A stretch of DNA of 64,000 nucleotides. It comes from Microbacterium yannicii (lineage in GTDB: Bacteria; Actinomycetota; Actinomycetes; Actinomycetales; Microbacteriaceae). Positions 8,757 through 16,845 of the stretch are shown one piece after another (positions within the stretch are counted from its first letter, which is position 1; the number at the start of each line of letters is the position of its first letter). Location of the stretch: contig NZ_JAMXMB010000037.1 of assembly GCF_024055635.1 (NCBI RefSeq), positions 1-64,000 on the forward strand. The letters run 5' to 3'. The notes beneath the pieces are model-generated. The model did not search any database. It worked only from the letters and a program-made list of their open reading frames with translations, and was not told the origin of the DNA. Position numbers and translations under genes: made by a program.

Positions 8757-9661
8757 CCGACGCCCACCTGCCCGCGACCGGGTCGATCAAGGTCGTCGCG
8801 CCGAAGAAGGCTGCGAAGCTCGTCGAGCGGGTGGCGCGCGACACCGAGAACCCCGCGGTCGCGACCGAGCAGCTGCTGATCGCCCTCGACATCGACGGCA
8901 CGGTGCTGCTCGAAGACGAGTCGCTGAGCCCGGGCGTGGTCGACGCCGTCGAGCACGCCCACCGCGCCGGCCACGAGGTGATGGTCGCGACCGGTCGCAG
9001 CTGGGAGGGCACGCGCGGCATCGTCCGTGTGCTGGGCATCGCGCCGGAGTTCGTGGTGTGCTCCAACGGCGCCGTCGTCCTCAAACGGCTGGAGGCCGAC
9101 GAACTGCAGTACGAGCGCTGGCATGTCGAGACCTTCGATCCGCGCGCCGTGCTCGAGCAGCTGCGCGAACACCTGCCCGACGCCCGCTACCTCGTCGAGC
9201 TGCCTGACGGCCGCCGCCTGTACACCGAGTACCTCGAGGACTGGAACCTCACCAACGCGCGCCGGGTGCCGTTCGAGGAGCTCGGCGCTCAGCCCGTGTG
9301 CCGCATCGTCGTCGTCTCGCCCGACAAGCGCGAACAGGACTTCGTGGACCTTGTGGCCCGCATCGGGCTCAACCACGTCACCTACGCCGTCGGCTGGACC
9401 GCGTGGCTCGACATCGCGCCGCAGGGCGTCGACAAGAGCACCGGCCTCGAGCTGGTGCGCCACGAGCTCGGCATCGACCCGGCCCACGTGCTCGTCATGG
9501 GCGACGGCCGCAACGACGTCGGCATGTTCCGCTGGGCGCTGGACAACGGCGGTCGCGCGGTCGCGATGGCGCAGGGTCCGCAGGAGGTGCGGGATGCCGC
9601 GGGCGAGACCACCTCGTCGGTGCACGAGGGCGGCGTGGCCGCGGTGCTCCGCGAGCTCTGA
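8753..9661 (+). CDS. HAD-superfamily (Cof-type) phosphatase
   Basis: HAD IIB hydrolase of 302 residues. Motif I is LDIDGT with nucleophile Asp46 and Asp48; motif IV is GDGRNDVGMF near residue 249. It probably dephosphorylates a small sugar phosphate or cofactor, but substrate is not predictable in this family. GTG 8753 overlaps the serS stop (GTGA), so translation is likely coupled; I recall serS next to a HAD hydrolase in other actinobacteria. About 40 residues precede the HAD core. Confidence 0.85.
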   Translation: MTDAHLPATGSIKVVAPKKAAKLVERVARDTENPAVATEQLLIALDIDGTVLLEDESLSPGVVDAVEHAHRAGHEVMVATGRSWEGTRGIVRVLGIAPEFVVCSNGAVVLKRLEADELQYERWHVETFDPRAVLEQLREHLPDARYLVELPDGRRLYTEYLEDWNLTNARRVPFEELGAQPVCRIVVVSPDKREQDFVDLVARIGLNHVTYAVGWTAWLDIAPQGVDKSTGLELVRHELGIDPAHVLVMGDGRNDVGMFRWALDNGGRAVAMAQGPQEVRDAAGETTSSVHEGGVAAVLREL

Positions 9662-9704
9662 CGTTTCGCCCCGCTCCGCTCGCTCAACCCCGATGCTCCG
9701 GGCT

Positions 9705-9833
9705 CCGGTCGCTGAGCTGAACCCACCGGTCGCTGAGCTGAACCCACCGGTCGCTGAGCTGAACCCACCGGTCGCTGAGCTGAACCCACCGGTCGCTGAG
9801 CGGACCCACCGGTCGCTGAGCTTGTCGAAGCGC
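9705..9833. repeat. Six tandem 21-bp repeats
   Basis: Units beginning ccggtcgctgagc start at 9705, 9726, 9747, 9768, 9789 and 9809. The first four are ccggtcgctgagctgaaccca. The last runs into cttgtcgaagcgcc, which matches the core of the 37-bp array at 3541-3862. This links the three arrays in the window as one repeat family. The array lies in the 313-bp gap between the HAD gene and tRNA-Ser(TGA). Confidence 0.88.
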
Positions 9834-9974
9834 CCTCCCACAGCCTCAGGCAAACGGCATCCGTGGCGTCCTTCAGATGATTGCCAGGCGCCCTTGGAAC
9901 AATGGGGCGACAGTGCTGTCGGCTAGACTCGACGCCTGTTCGACGGATGCCTCCCCCCGGGGTGGCATCGGTCG

Positions 9975-10059
9975 GGAGGGTTGTCCGAGCGGCCGATGGA
10001 CCTGGTCTTGAAAACCAGTGGGCAGCAATGTCCCGTGGGTTCGAATCCCACACCCTCCG
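9975..10059 (+). tRNA. tRNA-Ser (anticodon TGA)
   Basis: An 85-nt tRNA reading UCA codons. Acceptor ggagggt (9975-9981) pairs with accctcc (10052-10058), with discriminator G at 10059. The anticodon stem ctggt/accag encloses loop cttgaaa with TGA at 10009-10011. The T loop is ttcgaat and the variable arm is long, as in serine tRNAs. CCA is not encoded. A TAGACT box at 9924-9929 is a plausible -10 element. Confidence 0.97.
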
Positions 10060-10114
10060 CAGACGATGTGACGGGGGCGAACCGTGAGAATGCAGCATCC
10101 CTGAGAGGAACCGA

Positions 10115-11392
10115 GTGAGCTCGACGCACAAGCCCACGAAGCGTGGCCGCCGCACGGTGGCGCGCCACGGTGAGCTGTCGTCTCCGAGTCCGTTCGGATT
10201 CATCCTCAAGATCGTGGGGATCGTCGCCGCCGTCGTGCTGGTCTCGGGTGTCGGCGTCGCGGCATATGCCGCCACCGACGTCGTCGCCAGCTTCGCTGAC
10301 GGCGCCGTCGAGCTCGAGGGGCAGGAAGCTGCTCCGCCCGACATCGGGGCGATCGAGGGCGGCGTCGACATCCTCCTCGTCGGCACCGACGAGTGCGAAG
10401 AGGAGTACGCCTACCTCTTCGGCGCGCGGTGCACGGGAGCGGATGCCGGCGGTCAGCTCAACGACGTCAACATGCTCGTGCACATCTCCGACAATCCCCG
10501 CCGTGTGACGGTGGTGTCGTTCCCGCGCGACCTGATGATCCCCTTCCCGTCGTGCACGCGCGACGACGGTTCGACGACGTCCGCCACGTCGAAGACGCAG
10601 ATCAACGAGGCGTGGAGTTACGGCGGCCTGTCGTGCGTCGCCAAGACGGTGAGCGACCTCAGCGGTCAGAACATCCCCTTCGCGGCCAAGGTGAGCTTCG
10701 GCAACGTCATCAACATCACGGACGCGATCGGCGGTGTCGACGTCTGCATCGGCAACGGCGGCATCAAGGACAAGTACACCGGCATCAACTGGGGCCCAGG
10801 CCAGCGCACGATCCAGGGCGTCGAGGCGCTGCAGTTCCTCCGCACCCGGCACGGGCTCGAGAACGGCAGTGACCTGGCCCGCATCTCCAACCAGCAGCAG
10901 TACATGTCGAGCCTCGCCCGCAAGCTGGTGAGCAGCGAGGTGCTGTCGGATCCGGCCACCCTCTACAAGCTCGCCACCACGGCTGTCGACAACATCACGC
11001 CGAGCGAGTCGCTCGTCAATCCGATGACGCTCGTGCAGATCGCGCTCGCCCTCAAGAACGTGCCCTTCGAAGACATCAACTTCGTCCAGTTCCCGGTGAA
11101 CGCCGACCCTGCCGACGCGAACCGCGTCGTACCCAATGAACGCCTGGCCGAGAAGCTCTGGGCCGCGCTGGCAGCCAACGAGCCGATCGTGCTGACCAAC
11201 GACCAGAACAACACCGGAGGCGTGGTCACGGTCGAGCCGCAGCCGACGGAGCCTCCCGTGGAGACCGCTCCGACGCCCGGCGCCACCGATACCCCCGCAC
11301 CGACGGAGACCGCTGTGCCCCTGGACGACATCCCCGGTCAGTCCGCTGCCGACCAGACCTGCTCGGCCGGAAACGTCAGGGCCACCGGCTGA
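10115..11392 (+). CDS. LCP-family cell-wall glycopolymer ligase
   Basis: LytR-CpsA-Psr family protein of 425 residues that would attach undecaprenyl-linked glycopolymers to peptidoglycan on the outer face of the membrane. It has a short basic cytoplasmic tail, one membrane anchor at about 27-52, then the LCP domain with LNDVNMLVH and VVSFPRDLMIP, whose Arg and Asp bind the lipid phosphate. Four Cys residues (ECEEEY, RCTG, SCTR, SCVAK) suggest disulphides. The C-terminal 60 residues are Pro/Thr-rich. GAGAGGA precedes GTG 10115. The stop overlaps the next LCP gene (TGATG). Confidence 0.9.
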   Translation: MSSTHKPTKRGRRTVARHGELSSPSPFGFILKIVGIVAAVVLVSGVGVAAYAATDVVASFADGAVELEGQEAAPPDIGAIEGGVDILLVGTDECEEEYAYLFGARCTGADAGGQLNDVNMLVHISDNPRRVTVVSFPRDLMIPFPSCTRDDGSTTSATSKTQINEAWSYGGLSCVAKTVSDLSGQNIPFAAKVSFGNVINITDAIGGVDVCIGNGGIKDKYTGINWGPGQRTIQGVEALQFLRTRHGLENGSDLARISNQQQYMSSLARKLVSSEVLSDPATLYKLATTAVDNITPSESLVNPMTLVQIALALKNVPFEDINFVQFPVNADPADANRVVPNERLAEKLWAALAANEPIVLTNDQNNTGGVVTVEPQPTEPPVETAPTPGATDTPAPTETAVPLDDIPGQSAADQTCSAGNVRATG

Positions 11393-12729
11393 TGGCGGCT
11401 CCGAAGCGGTCCTCGTCCGAGGGCCGGACCCCCGTCGCGCGTCACGGTGCGCTGAAGTCGCGGCATCCGTTCGCCACGATCTTCGCCATGCTGGGCGTCG
11501 TGCTCGCCGTCTTCGGAGTGAGCGCGGCCGGCATCGCGGCCTACAACCTGTGGGACGCCACGCAGACGGTCACCGCCAACGCGGTCGTGCTCGACGAGGA
11601 GAAGCCGCTGCCTCCGTCGCTCGGGGCGATCGAAGGCGGTGTGAACATCCTGCTCGTGGGCACCGACTCGTGCGAGGGCGAGAACGCCAAGCTGTCGGGC
11701 GCCTGCATGAACGGTGACACCGAGGGCGAGCGCAACGACGTCACCATGCTCGTGCACATCTCGGATGAGCCACGGCGCGTCACGGTCGTGTCGTTCCCGC
11801 GCGACATGCTCGTGCCGATCCCGGCGTGCGACAAGGCGGACGGCAGCGGCAAGAAGATCTCGGCGATGTCGTCGCAGATGATCAACGCGTCGTACTGGTA
11901 CGGCGGACTCGGCTGCACCGTCGACACCGTCGAAGCGGTGATCGGCAACGAGCAGATCACGATCGACTTCGCGGCCGCGATCCGCTGGACCGGTGTGATC
12001 AACGTCTCCAACGCCATCGGCGGCATCGATGTGTGCGTCTCGGGGGACGTCAACGACAACAACACCGGACTGCATCTCACCGCCGGCACGCACACGCTGC
12101 AGGGAGTGCAGGCCCTGCAGTTCCTTCGCATCCGGCACGGCATCGGCGACGGGTCCGACCTCGGTCGCATCTCGAACCAGCAGCAGTTCATGAGCTCCAT
12201 GGTGCGTAAGCTGCAGTCCGACGCGGTGCTCGCGAACCCCGCGACGCTGTTCAACCTCGCAACGACGGCGATCAGCCAGGTGCAGGAGGGTCAGCTCGTG
12301 CTGAGCTCGGGCCTCACGAACCCGACGCTGATGGTGCAGATCGCCATGGCCGTGAAGGACGTGCCGTTCGAGGACATCGTGTTCGTGCAGTACCCGACCG
12401 TCTATGCGCCCGGGCTGAATGGGAGCGCCTCCAGCCGTGTGCTTCCGGTGAAGGCAGCCGCCGAAGAGCTCTTCAATGCACTCGCCGCCAACCAGCCGCT
12501 GACCCTCACCGGCGAGGCCAGCGGAGGCAACGCGATCGAGGTGACCGGTGAGGCCGAGCAGCCTGCCGTGGCACCGACCCCCGCCGCCACCGATGCGGGT
12601 GCGACCCCGGCAGCTGGCGAGGGGACGGATGCTGCGGCCGCCCCCACCGACCAGGCCCGCGTCGAGCTGCCCTCGGCCATCACCGGCCAGACGGCGAAGG
12701 AAACCACCTGCACCCGCCCGCAGAAGTGA
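11392..12729 (+). CDS. LCP-family cell-wall glycopolymer ligase, tandem paralogue
   Basis: Second LCP protein, 445 residues, clearly a paralogue of its neighbour: shared RTPVARHG-like tail, one membrane segment near 23-45, GAIEGGVNILLVGTDSC, RNDVTMLVH, VVSFPRDMLVP and FLRIRHG. The C-terminal 70 residues are Ala/Thr/Pro-rich and end in CTRPQK. Its start overlaps the previous stop by one base, so translation is coupled. Tandem LCP genes usually have partly redundant ligase roles. A tRNA-Ser gene follows after 76 bp. Confidence 0.9.
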   Translation: MAAPKRSSSEGRTPVARHGALKSRHPFATIFAMLGVVLAVFGVSAAGIAAYNLWDATQTVTANAVVLDEEKPLPPSLGAIEGGVNILLVGTDSCEGENAKLSGACMNGDTEGERNDVTMLVHISDEPRRVTVVSFPRDMLVPIPACDKADGSGKKISAMSSQMINASYWYGGLGCTVDTVEAVIGNEQITIDFAAAIRWTGVINVSNAIGGIDVCVSGDVNDNNTGLHLTAGTHTLQGVQALQFLRIRHGIGDGSDLGRISNQQQFMSSMVRKLQSDAVLANPATLFNLATTAISQVQEGQLVLSSGLTNPTLMVQIAMAVKDVPFEDIVFVQYPTVYAPGLNGSASSRVLPVKAAAEELFNALAANQPLTLTGEASGGNAIEVTGEAEQPAVAPTPAATDAGATPAAGEGTDAAAAPTDQARVELPSAITGQTAKETTCTRPQK

Positions 12730-12759
12730 CTTCGGTTCGGTGCAGCCGCGCCGACCGGT

Positions 12760-12765
12760 TATGAT
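12760..12765 (+). promoter_or_regulatory. -10 element of tRNA-Ser(GCT)
   Basis: TATGAT lies 41 bp before the tRNA start and 31 bp after the LCP stop. It matches the -10 consensus well. No clear -35 box is seen. Confidence 0.5.
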
Positions 12766-12805
12766 TGCTGGGCGCGTCCGGTTCGCTTTCGAGTGCCGGA
12801 CGCCT

Positions 12806-12894
12806 GGAGACGTCGCATAGTCAGGCCTAGTGCACCACCCTGCTAAGGTGGAGTCCTCGTAAGGGGACCGAGGGTTCAAATCCCTCCGTCTCCG
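12806..12894 (+). tRNA. tRNA-Ser (anticodon GCT)
   Basis: An 89-nt tRNA reading AGC and AGU codons. Acceptor ggagacg (12806-12812) pairs with cgtctcc (12887-12893), with discriminator G at 12894 and an encoded CCA at 12895-12897. Anticodon stem ccacc/ggtgg encloses ctgctaa. The T loop is ttcaaat and the variable arm is long. Gene content changes from housekeeping to accessory just downstream, but no integrase or duplicated tRNA end was found. Confidence 0.97.
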
Positions 12895-13052
12895 CCACGA
12901 AAAGCCCTGATCAAGGAGATTCCTCCTCCCGGCGTCGGGCCCATCTGCGAACGATTCGCGAAGAAACTTGTTCGTAAGGTCCGCGGGGTTGCCGTTGTGG
13001 ATGCAGGTCACGCCCGCCGGATCGGCCGACGAGAACGCAGGAGCACCAGAGC

Positions 13053-13900
13053 TCAGGCGGCGTCGTCGGTGTGGTCGAGGCCTGTGGAGAGGTCGAGGTG
13101 GGCGTCGGCCTGGTCGATGAGGGTCTGACCCTTCTGCTTCACGGCTTGTACCGCGTCGGCGCCGGCGACCCAGCGCGCGGGGGGCTCATCCAGGTCGAGG
13201 ATCTTGACGAGGCTGGCGGCGAGTTTCGCGGGATCTCCGCTCTGCTTCCCGTTCATGGACTTCCACGCCTCGATCGTGCTCGCCGTGTCGGTGTAGTCGT
13301 CGATGGACAGGTCGGGCCACAGGGTGGACGACCCCTCCACGAGCAGTTCGGTGCGGAAGAAGCCGGGTTCGACGGCGGTGATATGGATGCCGAACTGCTC
13401 CACCTCTTCCCGCAGCGACTCGGTCCACCCCTCCAACGCGAACTTCGAGGCGCCGTAGGCACTGCCGAATCCTCCGGAGACGACTCCCGCGGTCGACGTG
13501 ATGGTGACGATGTGCCCGGATCGCTGGCGGCGCATGACGGGCAGCACCGCGCGGGTGACGTTGAGCGGTCCGAAGAAGTTCGTCTCCATCTGTGCTCGGA
13601 ATCGCTCGGGGCTGATCTCCTCGAAGTATCCGGCCTGGAAGTTCCCCGCGTTGTTGACGAGCACGTCGATGCGATCGAAGCGATCGATCGCCGCGTTCGC
13701 GGCCGCGTCGATCGAGGCGGTGTCGGTGATGTCGAGCGAGACTGCCAGCAGGTCGGCGTGCTCGCCCACCGCCGCTTCGACGGTTGCGGCATCCCGTGCC
13801 GAACCGACGACGCGGTGGCCGGCAGCGAGCGCCGCCCGCGCGATGTCGACGCCCATGCCGCGGCCCGCGCCGGTGATGAGCCAACCTTGCTGTCGTCCAT
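13053..13900 (-). CDS. SDR-family oxidoreductase with apparent N-terminal frameshift
   Basis: Short-chain dehydrogenase of about 282 residues. Rossmann signature WLITGAGRGMG, NNAG, then STAGVVS with Tyr and Lys in YGASK. Substrate unknown. The best start, ATG 13898-13900 (minus strand), has GGAGG 6 nt upstream and begins MDDSKV, but that frame does not continue into WLITGAG. The two join only if one base is added near 13885-13889, where the expected 'aaggtNtgg' reads 'aaggttgg'. The intact downstream frame has only poor upstream starts. Either a real frameshift or an assembly error. It is divergent from the CMD-family gene. Confidence 0.7.
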
Positions 13901-14064
13901 GCTGTGCCTCCGTGTCATGCCTGCGCGAGGATCGCACCGGCTGAACCCGTGACGGACACTACGCCGACGCCGGATGTCGAGGAATGCTCTGGCAGTACAC
14001 GTTCCGGTGGTACCTCCCGGCCGCGCGGAGACAGGTGTTCGATGGGTGGGACGGAAGGATCATC

Positions 14065-14409
14065 ATGACGGACACTGCAGGAACGGGCTGGACCGGCGGA
14101 CAGAGGGCGGTCGGCGATATTGCGCCGGCTCTCGCTCACTACACCGACAAAGTGCTGTTCGACGAGGTGTGGGAGCGGTCGGAGCTCTCCAAACGGGACC
14201 GCAGTCTGGTGACCGTGGCCGCGTTGACGGTTATGGGGAACACCGATCAGCTCCGGTTCCACCTGGATTTCGCCCGGCAGAACGGCGCAACCGAGACCGA
14301 GCTGATCGAGGCGCTCACGCACCTGGCTTTCTATGCCGGGTGGCCCAGGGCCATGGCTGCCGTGGGCGTGGCCAAAGAGGTCTTCGATCCATCACGGACT
14401 GAAAGCTGA
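14065..14409 (+). CDS. Carboxymuconolactone decarboxylase-family protein
   Basis: Small protein of 114 residues resembling CMD/AhpD-fold proteins: DRSLVTVAALTVMGNTDQLRFHL followed by GATETELIEALTHLAFYAGWPRAMAAVGVAKEVF. The CxxC pair of AhpD-type alkylhydroperoxidases is absent, so a peroxidase role is unlikely. ATG 14065 has GGAAGGA 6 nt upstream. It lies head to head with the SDR gene at 13053-13900, which suggests a shared promoter region at 13901-14064. CMD and SDR genes are often neighbours in oxidative or aromatic metabolism, but no substrate is evident. Confidence 0.8.
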   Translation: MTDTAGTGWTGGQRAVGDIAPALAHYTDKVLFDEVWERSELSKRDRSLVTVAALTVMGNTDQLRFHLDFARQNGATETELIEALTHLAFYAGWPRAMAAVGVAKEVFDPSRTES

Positions 14410-14629
14410 GAGGTGTGGCGGCAGCGCCTCTGCGAAGCACCTGCGAACACCGGAGCAGCTCTGAGCCTCCGTCGAAGTTGACCAACGCGAACACGGCTGG
14501 GACCCCGCGAACCGGCAATTCCCTCAGTCTCCGCGTTGCATGAGCGGAACGTGGATCACCGCGTTGGGCACCAATGGGGCAATGAGGCGCAAGCATCTCC
14601 TCTGCAGGATCTCGTGTCCGGGGCTTTAG

Positions 14630-15475
14630 CTACATGACCGCCTTGGTGAGGGCTTCCTGGTTCTTCCGCAGCCATTCCTGGCGACGGCGGATGGCGTCAC
14701 CGACGCCCGCGTCCCACATCCGGCGCCATCCGCCGCCGTCACGTTCTGCCCGGAGCCTCATCGAGTACCAGGTGCGCTCCGCCGTGTTCCGCGCGAGCGG
14801 TACGAGCATCGACCGCGAGGCCGCGTCCAAGTCGTAGGCGTCGACCAGCATCGCCGCACGGGCGCACGCATCCGCATCCGCCAGGGCTTCGGGTCGGTCT
14901 TCGACCGGCTGCCAGGGCGCCCACCACTGAAGCAGATTGCAGACGTCGTCGATGCGGGAGGAGGGGCGGGCGAGGTCGAAGTCGATCAAAGCGCTAGCGA
15001 TCCCGTCGCGGAACACGACGTTCTCCAACGTCACATCGCGGTGGCCGATCAGTTCGTTCGGCACGGGGAACGGCTCCGGTGAACCCTCCGGCCGGATCGG
15101 GGATGCGTCGTCGAACACCTCTGGCATGCCGAAGGAGCCGACCGCGTCGTGATACGCCCGCAGGAGGGAGGCGACGCTCGCGGCACGGTCGTCCGAGGCG
15201 ACCCACTCGGGGGCGGGGCGCCGGGCTACCTCTCCGTCGACGAAGGTCAGCACATCCCTGCCGCGGTCATCGACTCCGAGATAGCGCGGCGCGCCGGCGA
15301 AGCCCACTCGTTCGAGGTGGATGAGCAACGAACGCACCCGCTCGGACGAGGCGCTGTGCGGACGGCGGACCGTGTCACCGGAACGGACCACCCCTTCTGT
15401 GACGTCACCGCCCTGGAGTAGTTCCTCGGGAGACACGGAGTCCCACGCATTGACCTGACCTTCCACGGCCGACAT
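14630..15475 (-). CDS. Aminoglycoside phosphotransferase-like kinase
   Basis: Protein of 281 residues with the kinase-like APH/choline kinase fold. GDTVRRP marks the glycine loop region, IGHRDVTLENVVF is the catalytic loop (HxDxxxxN) and LIDFDLA carries the metal-binding Asp. It probably phosphorylates a small molecule; antibiotic resistance cannot be inferred. The start is uncertain: ATG 15475 is preceded directly by GGAAGG, too close to be a good ribosome site, and ATG 15487 would add four residues. The 220 bp downstream (14410-14629) hold no recognisable feature. Confidence 0.75.
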   Translation of the reverse strand: MSAVEGQVNAWDSVSPEELLQGGDVTEGVVRSGDTVRRPHSASSERVRSLLIHLERVGFAGAPRYLGVDDRGRDVLTFVDGEVARRPAPEWVASDDRAASVASLLRAYHDAVGSFGMPEVFDDASPIRPEGSPEPFPVPNELIGHRDVTLENVVFRDGIASALIDFDLARPSSRIDDVCNLLQWWAPWQPVEDRPEALADADACARAAMLVDAYDLDAASRSMLVPLARNTAERTWYSMRLRAERDGGGWRRMWDAGVGDAIRRRQEWLRKNQEALTKAVM

Positions 15476-15585
15476 CCTTCCGTACATCACGGTCGAGCTG
15501 GTCGCCGCGGGTTCGATCGACAGAGTCTCGGAGAGTATCAGCCGCCGCACGCTGCGACACATTCCTACGGCAGCCGATAACGGGG

Positions 15586-15625
15586 CGGCGTGAAACGCCG
15601 GATGGCGAGGAATGCTCCTCGCCAT
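15586..15625. other. Two hairpins in a divergent intergenic region
   Basis: CGGCG-tgaaa-CGCCG (15586-15600) is followed by a perfect 10-bp stem, ATGGCGAGGA at 15602-15611 and TCCTCGCCAT at 15616-15625, with a 4-nt loop. They lie in the 286-bp gap between the phosphotransferase and the lactonase. Could be an operator pair or a terminator of antisense transcription. No riboswitch class was recognised. Confidence 0.4.
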
Positions 15626-15749
15626 GCCCGGCTGACAAGCTCGAGTGGGCGATGTCTGCGGGATCGACCTGCGGCGCTCGTGCTCGCTGAACGACCGGCG
15701 CCGGTCGCATGCGGTTCGGCTGCAACTGCGCCCGGTCGGCGGGCGCACG

Positions 15750-15755
15750 TACGAT
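15750..15755 (+). promoter_or_regulatory. -10 element for leaderless lactonase gene
   Basis: TACGAT ends 6 nt before GTG 15762, so transcription would begin at or next to the start codon. No ribosome site is otherwise visible. Confidence 0.45.
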
Positions 15756-15761
15756 CGAGGG

Positions 15762-16790
15762 GTGACCGAATCCACCCTTGTCCTCGTGGCCAATGCCGGT
15801 GACGGCAGCATCAGTACGTTTCGTCTGTCGGACGGCGCACTCGAACGGCTTGCGGTGACGGAAGGGCTGGACGGATGCTCCTGCTTCGCGGTCGACACCT
15901 CGCGCGACCTCGTCTACGCCGGCGTCAAGGGCGAGCCCGCCGGGATCGTGACGCTGCGGCTCGATCGCCGTACCGGTCGCCTGGAGCAGTTCTCTCGGCT
16001 GGACCTCCCGGACGGCGGGATGAACTACCTCGCCCTGACCCGCGAAGGCACGGGTCTGCTCGGCGTTTCATACGGCGGCGGGTACGGGATCTCTGCACCG
16101 GTAGCCGACGGGGTCGTGGGGCAAGCGGTCTCGCGGATCGCGTTCCCCAACCTCCACTCGGTGCGCCCGAGCGCCGACGGCCGGTTCGCATACTTCGTCT
16201 CGCTCGGCGCCGACCTCGTGGCGCAGTACGCCATCGACGACGCCTTGGGTCTTGCACCGCTCGACCCGGAGACCGTTGGCGCACCGGAGGGCAGTGGACC
16301 GCGGCACCTGGTACTCAGCGCGGCACAGGACGCGGTGTACGTGCTCACGGAGTTCTCGGGCGAGGTACTGCACTACGCGCGCGACGTGCGGACCGGCTTG
16401 CTCGAGCTGAAGGACGCCGCTCCGGTGTTCGACCCGTCCAGAGGGTTGACCCATAGCCGGTTCGGTGCGGATCCGCGGGCCGAGCACCTCATCTGGGGCG
16501 CCGACCTGCACTTCGGCGCACAGGAGCGCTGGCTCTGGGCAACGGAGCGCACCGAGAGCACGCTGGCGGCAGCATCCGTTGCCGAAGACGGCTCGGTCTC
16601 GGCGCCTACGGAGTTCACCGTCACCGAGACGCAGCCCCGAGGCTTCGCGATCAGCCCGGACGGAGCCTATCTCGTCGCGGCAGGTGAGCAGTCGACCGAC
16701 GTTGCGCTGTACGCGGTGGATGAGAATCGGCTCGAGCTGCTGCAGCGCGCGGAGACGGGGCACGGCGCGAACTGGGTGCGCTTCGCCTGA
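15762..16790 (+). CDS. Lactonase-family seven-bladed beta-propeller protein
   Basis: Cytoplasmic protein of 342 residues resembling the 6-phosphogluconolactonase/carboxymuconate cyclase propeller family (PF10282). Repeated blades include NLHSVRPSADGRFAYFVSLG, GPRHLVLSAAQDAVYVLTE and PRGFAISPDGAYLVAAGE, typical of this family. It would open a sugar lactone, possibly in the pentose phosphate pathway, but the family also contains non-enzymatic members. GTG 15762 follows a leaderless-type TACGAT. No partner gene in the vicinity points to a specific substrate. Confidence 0.8.
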   Translation: MTESTLVLVANAGDGSISTFRLSDGALERLAVTEGLDGCSCFAVDTSRDLVYAGVKGEPAGIVTLRLDRRTGRLEQFSRLDLPDGGMNYLALTREGTGLLGVSYGGGYGISAPVADGVVGQAVSRIAFPNLHSVRPSADGRFAYFVSLGADLVAQYAIDDALGLAPLDPETVGAPEGSGPRHLVLSAAQDAVYVLTEFSGEVLHYARDVRTGLLELKDAAPVFDPSRGLTHSRFGADPRAEHLIWGADLHFGAQERWLWATERTESTLAAASVAEDGSVSAPTEFTVTETQPRGFAISPDGAYLVAAGEQSTDVALYAVDENRLELLQRAETGHGANWVRFA

Positions 16791-16845
16791 ACCCGATGGC
16801 CCGATCGAGCGTGAGCCGAGGTACCGCGGGCCTGGTGCGGGGACA

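Noticed and set aside
10393..10872. Additional plus-strand protein inside the first LCP gene
   Set aside because: Arg/His-rich frame-shifted reading of a well-supported LCP gene.
15586..15625. Riboswitch before the lactonase gene
   Set aside because: Two simple hairpins only, no known aptamer features, and a leaderless-type promoter lies between them and the gene.
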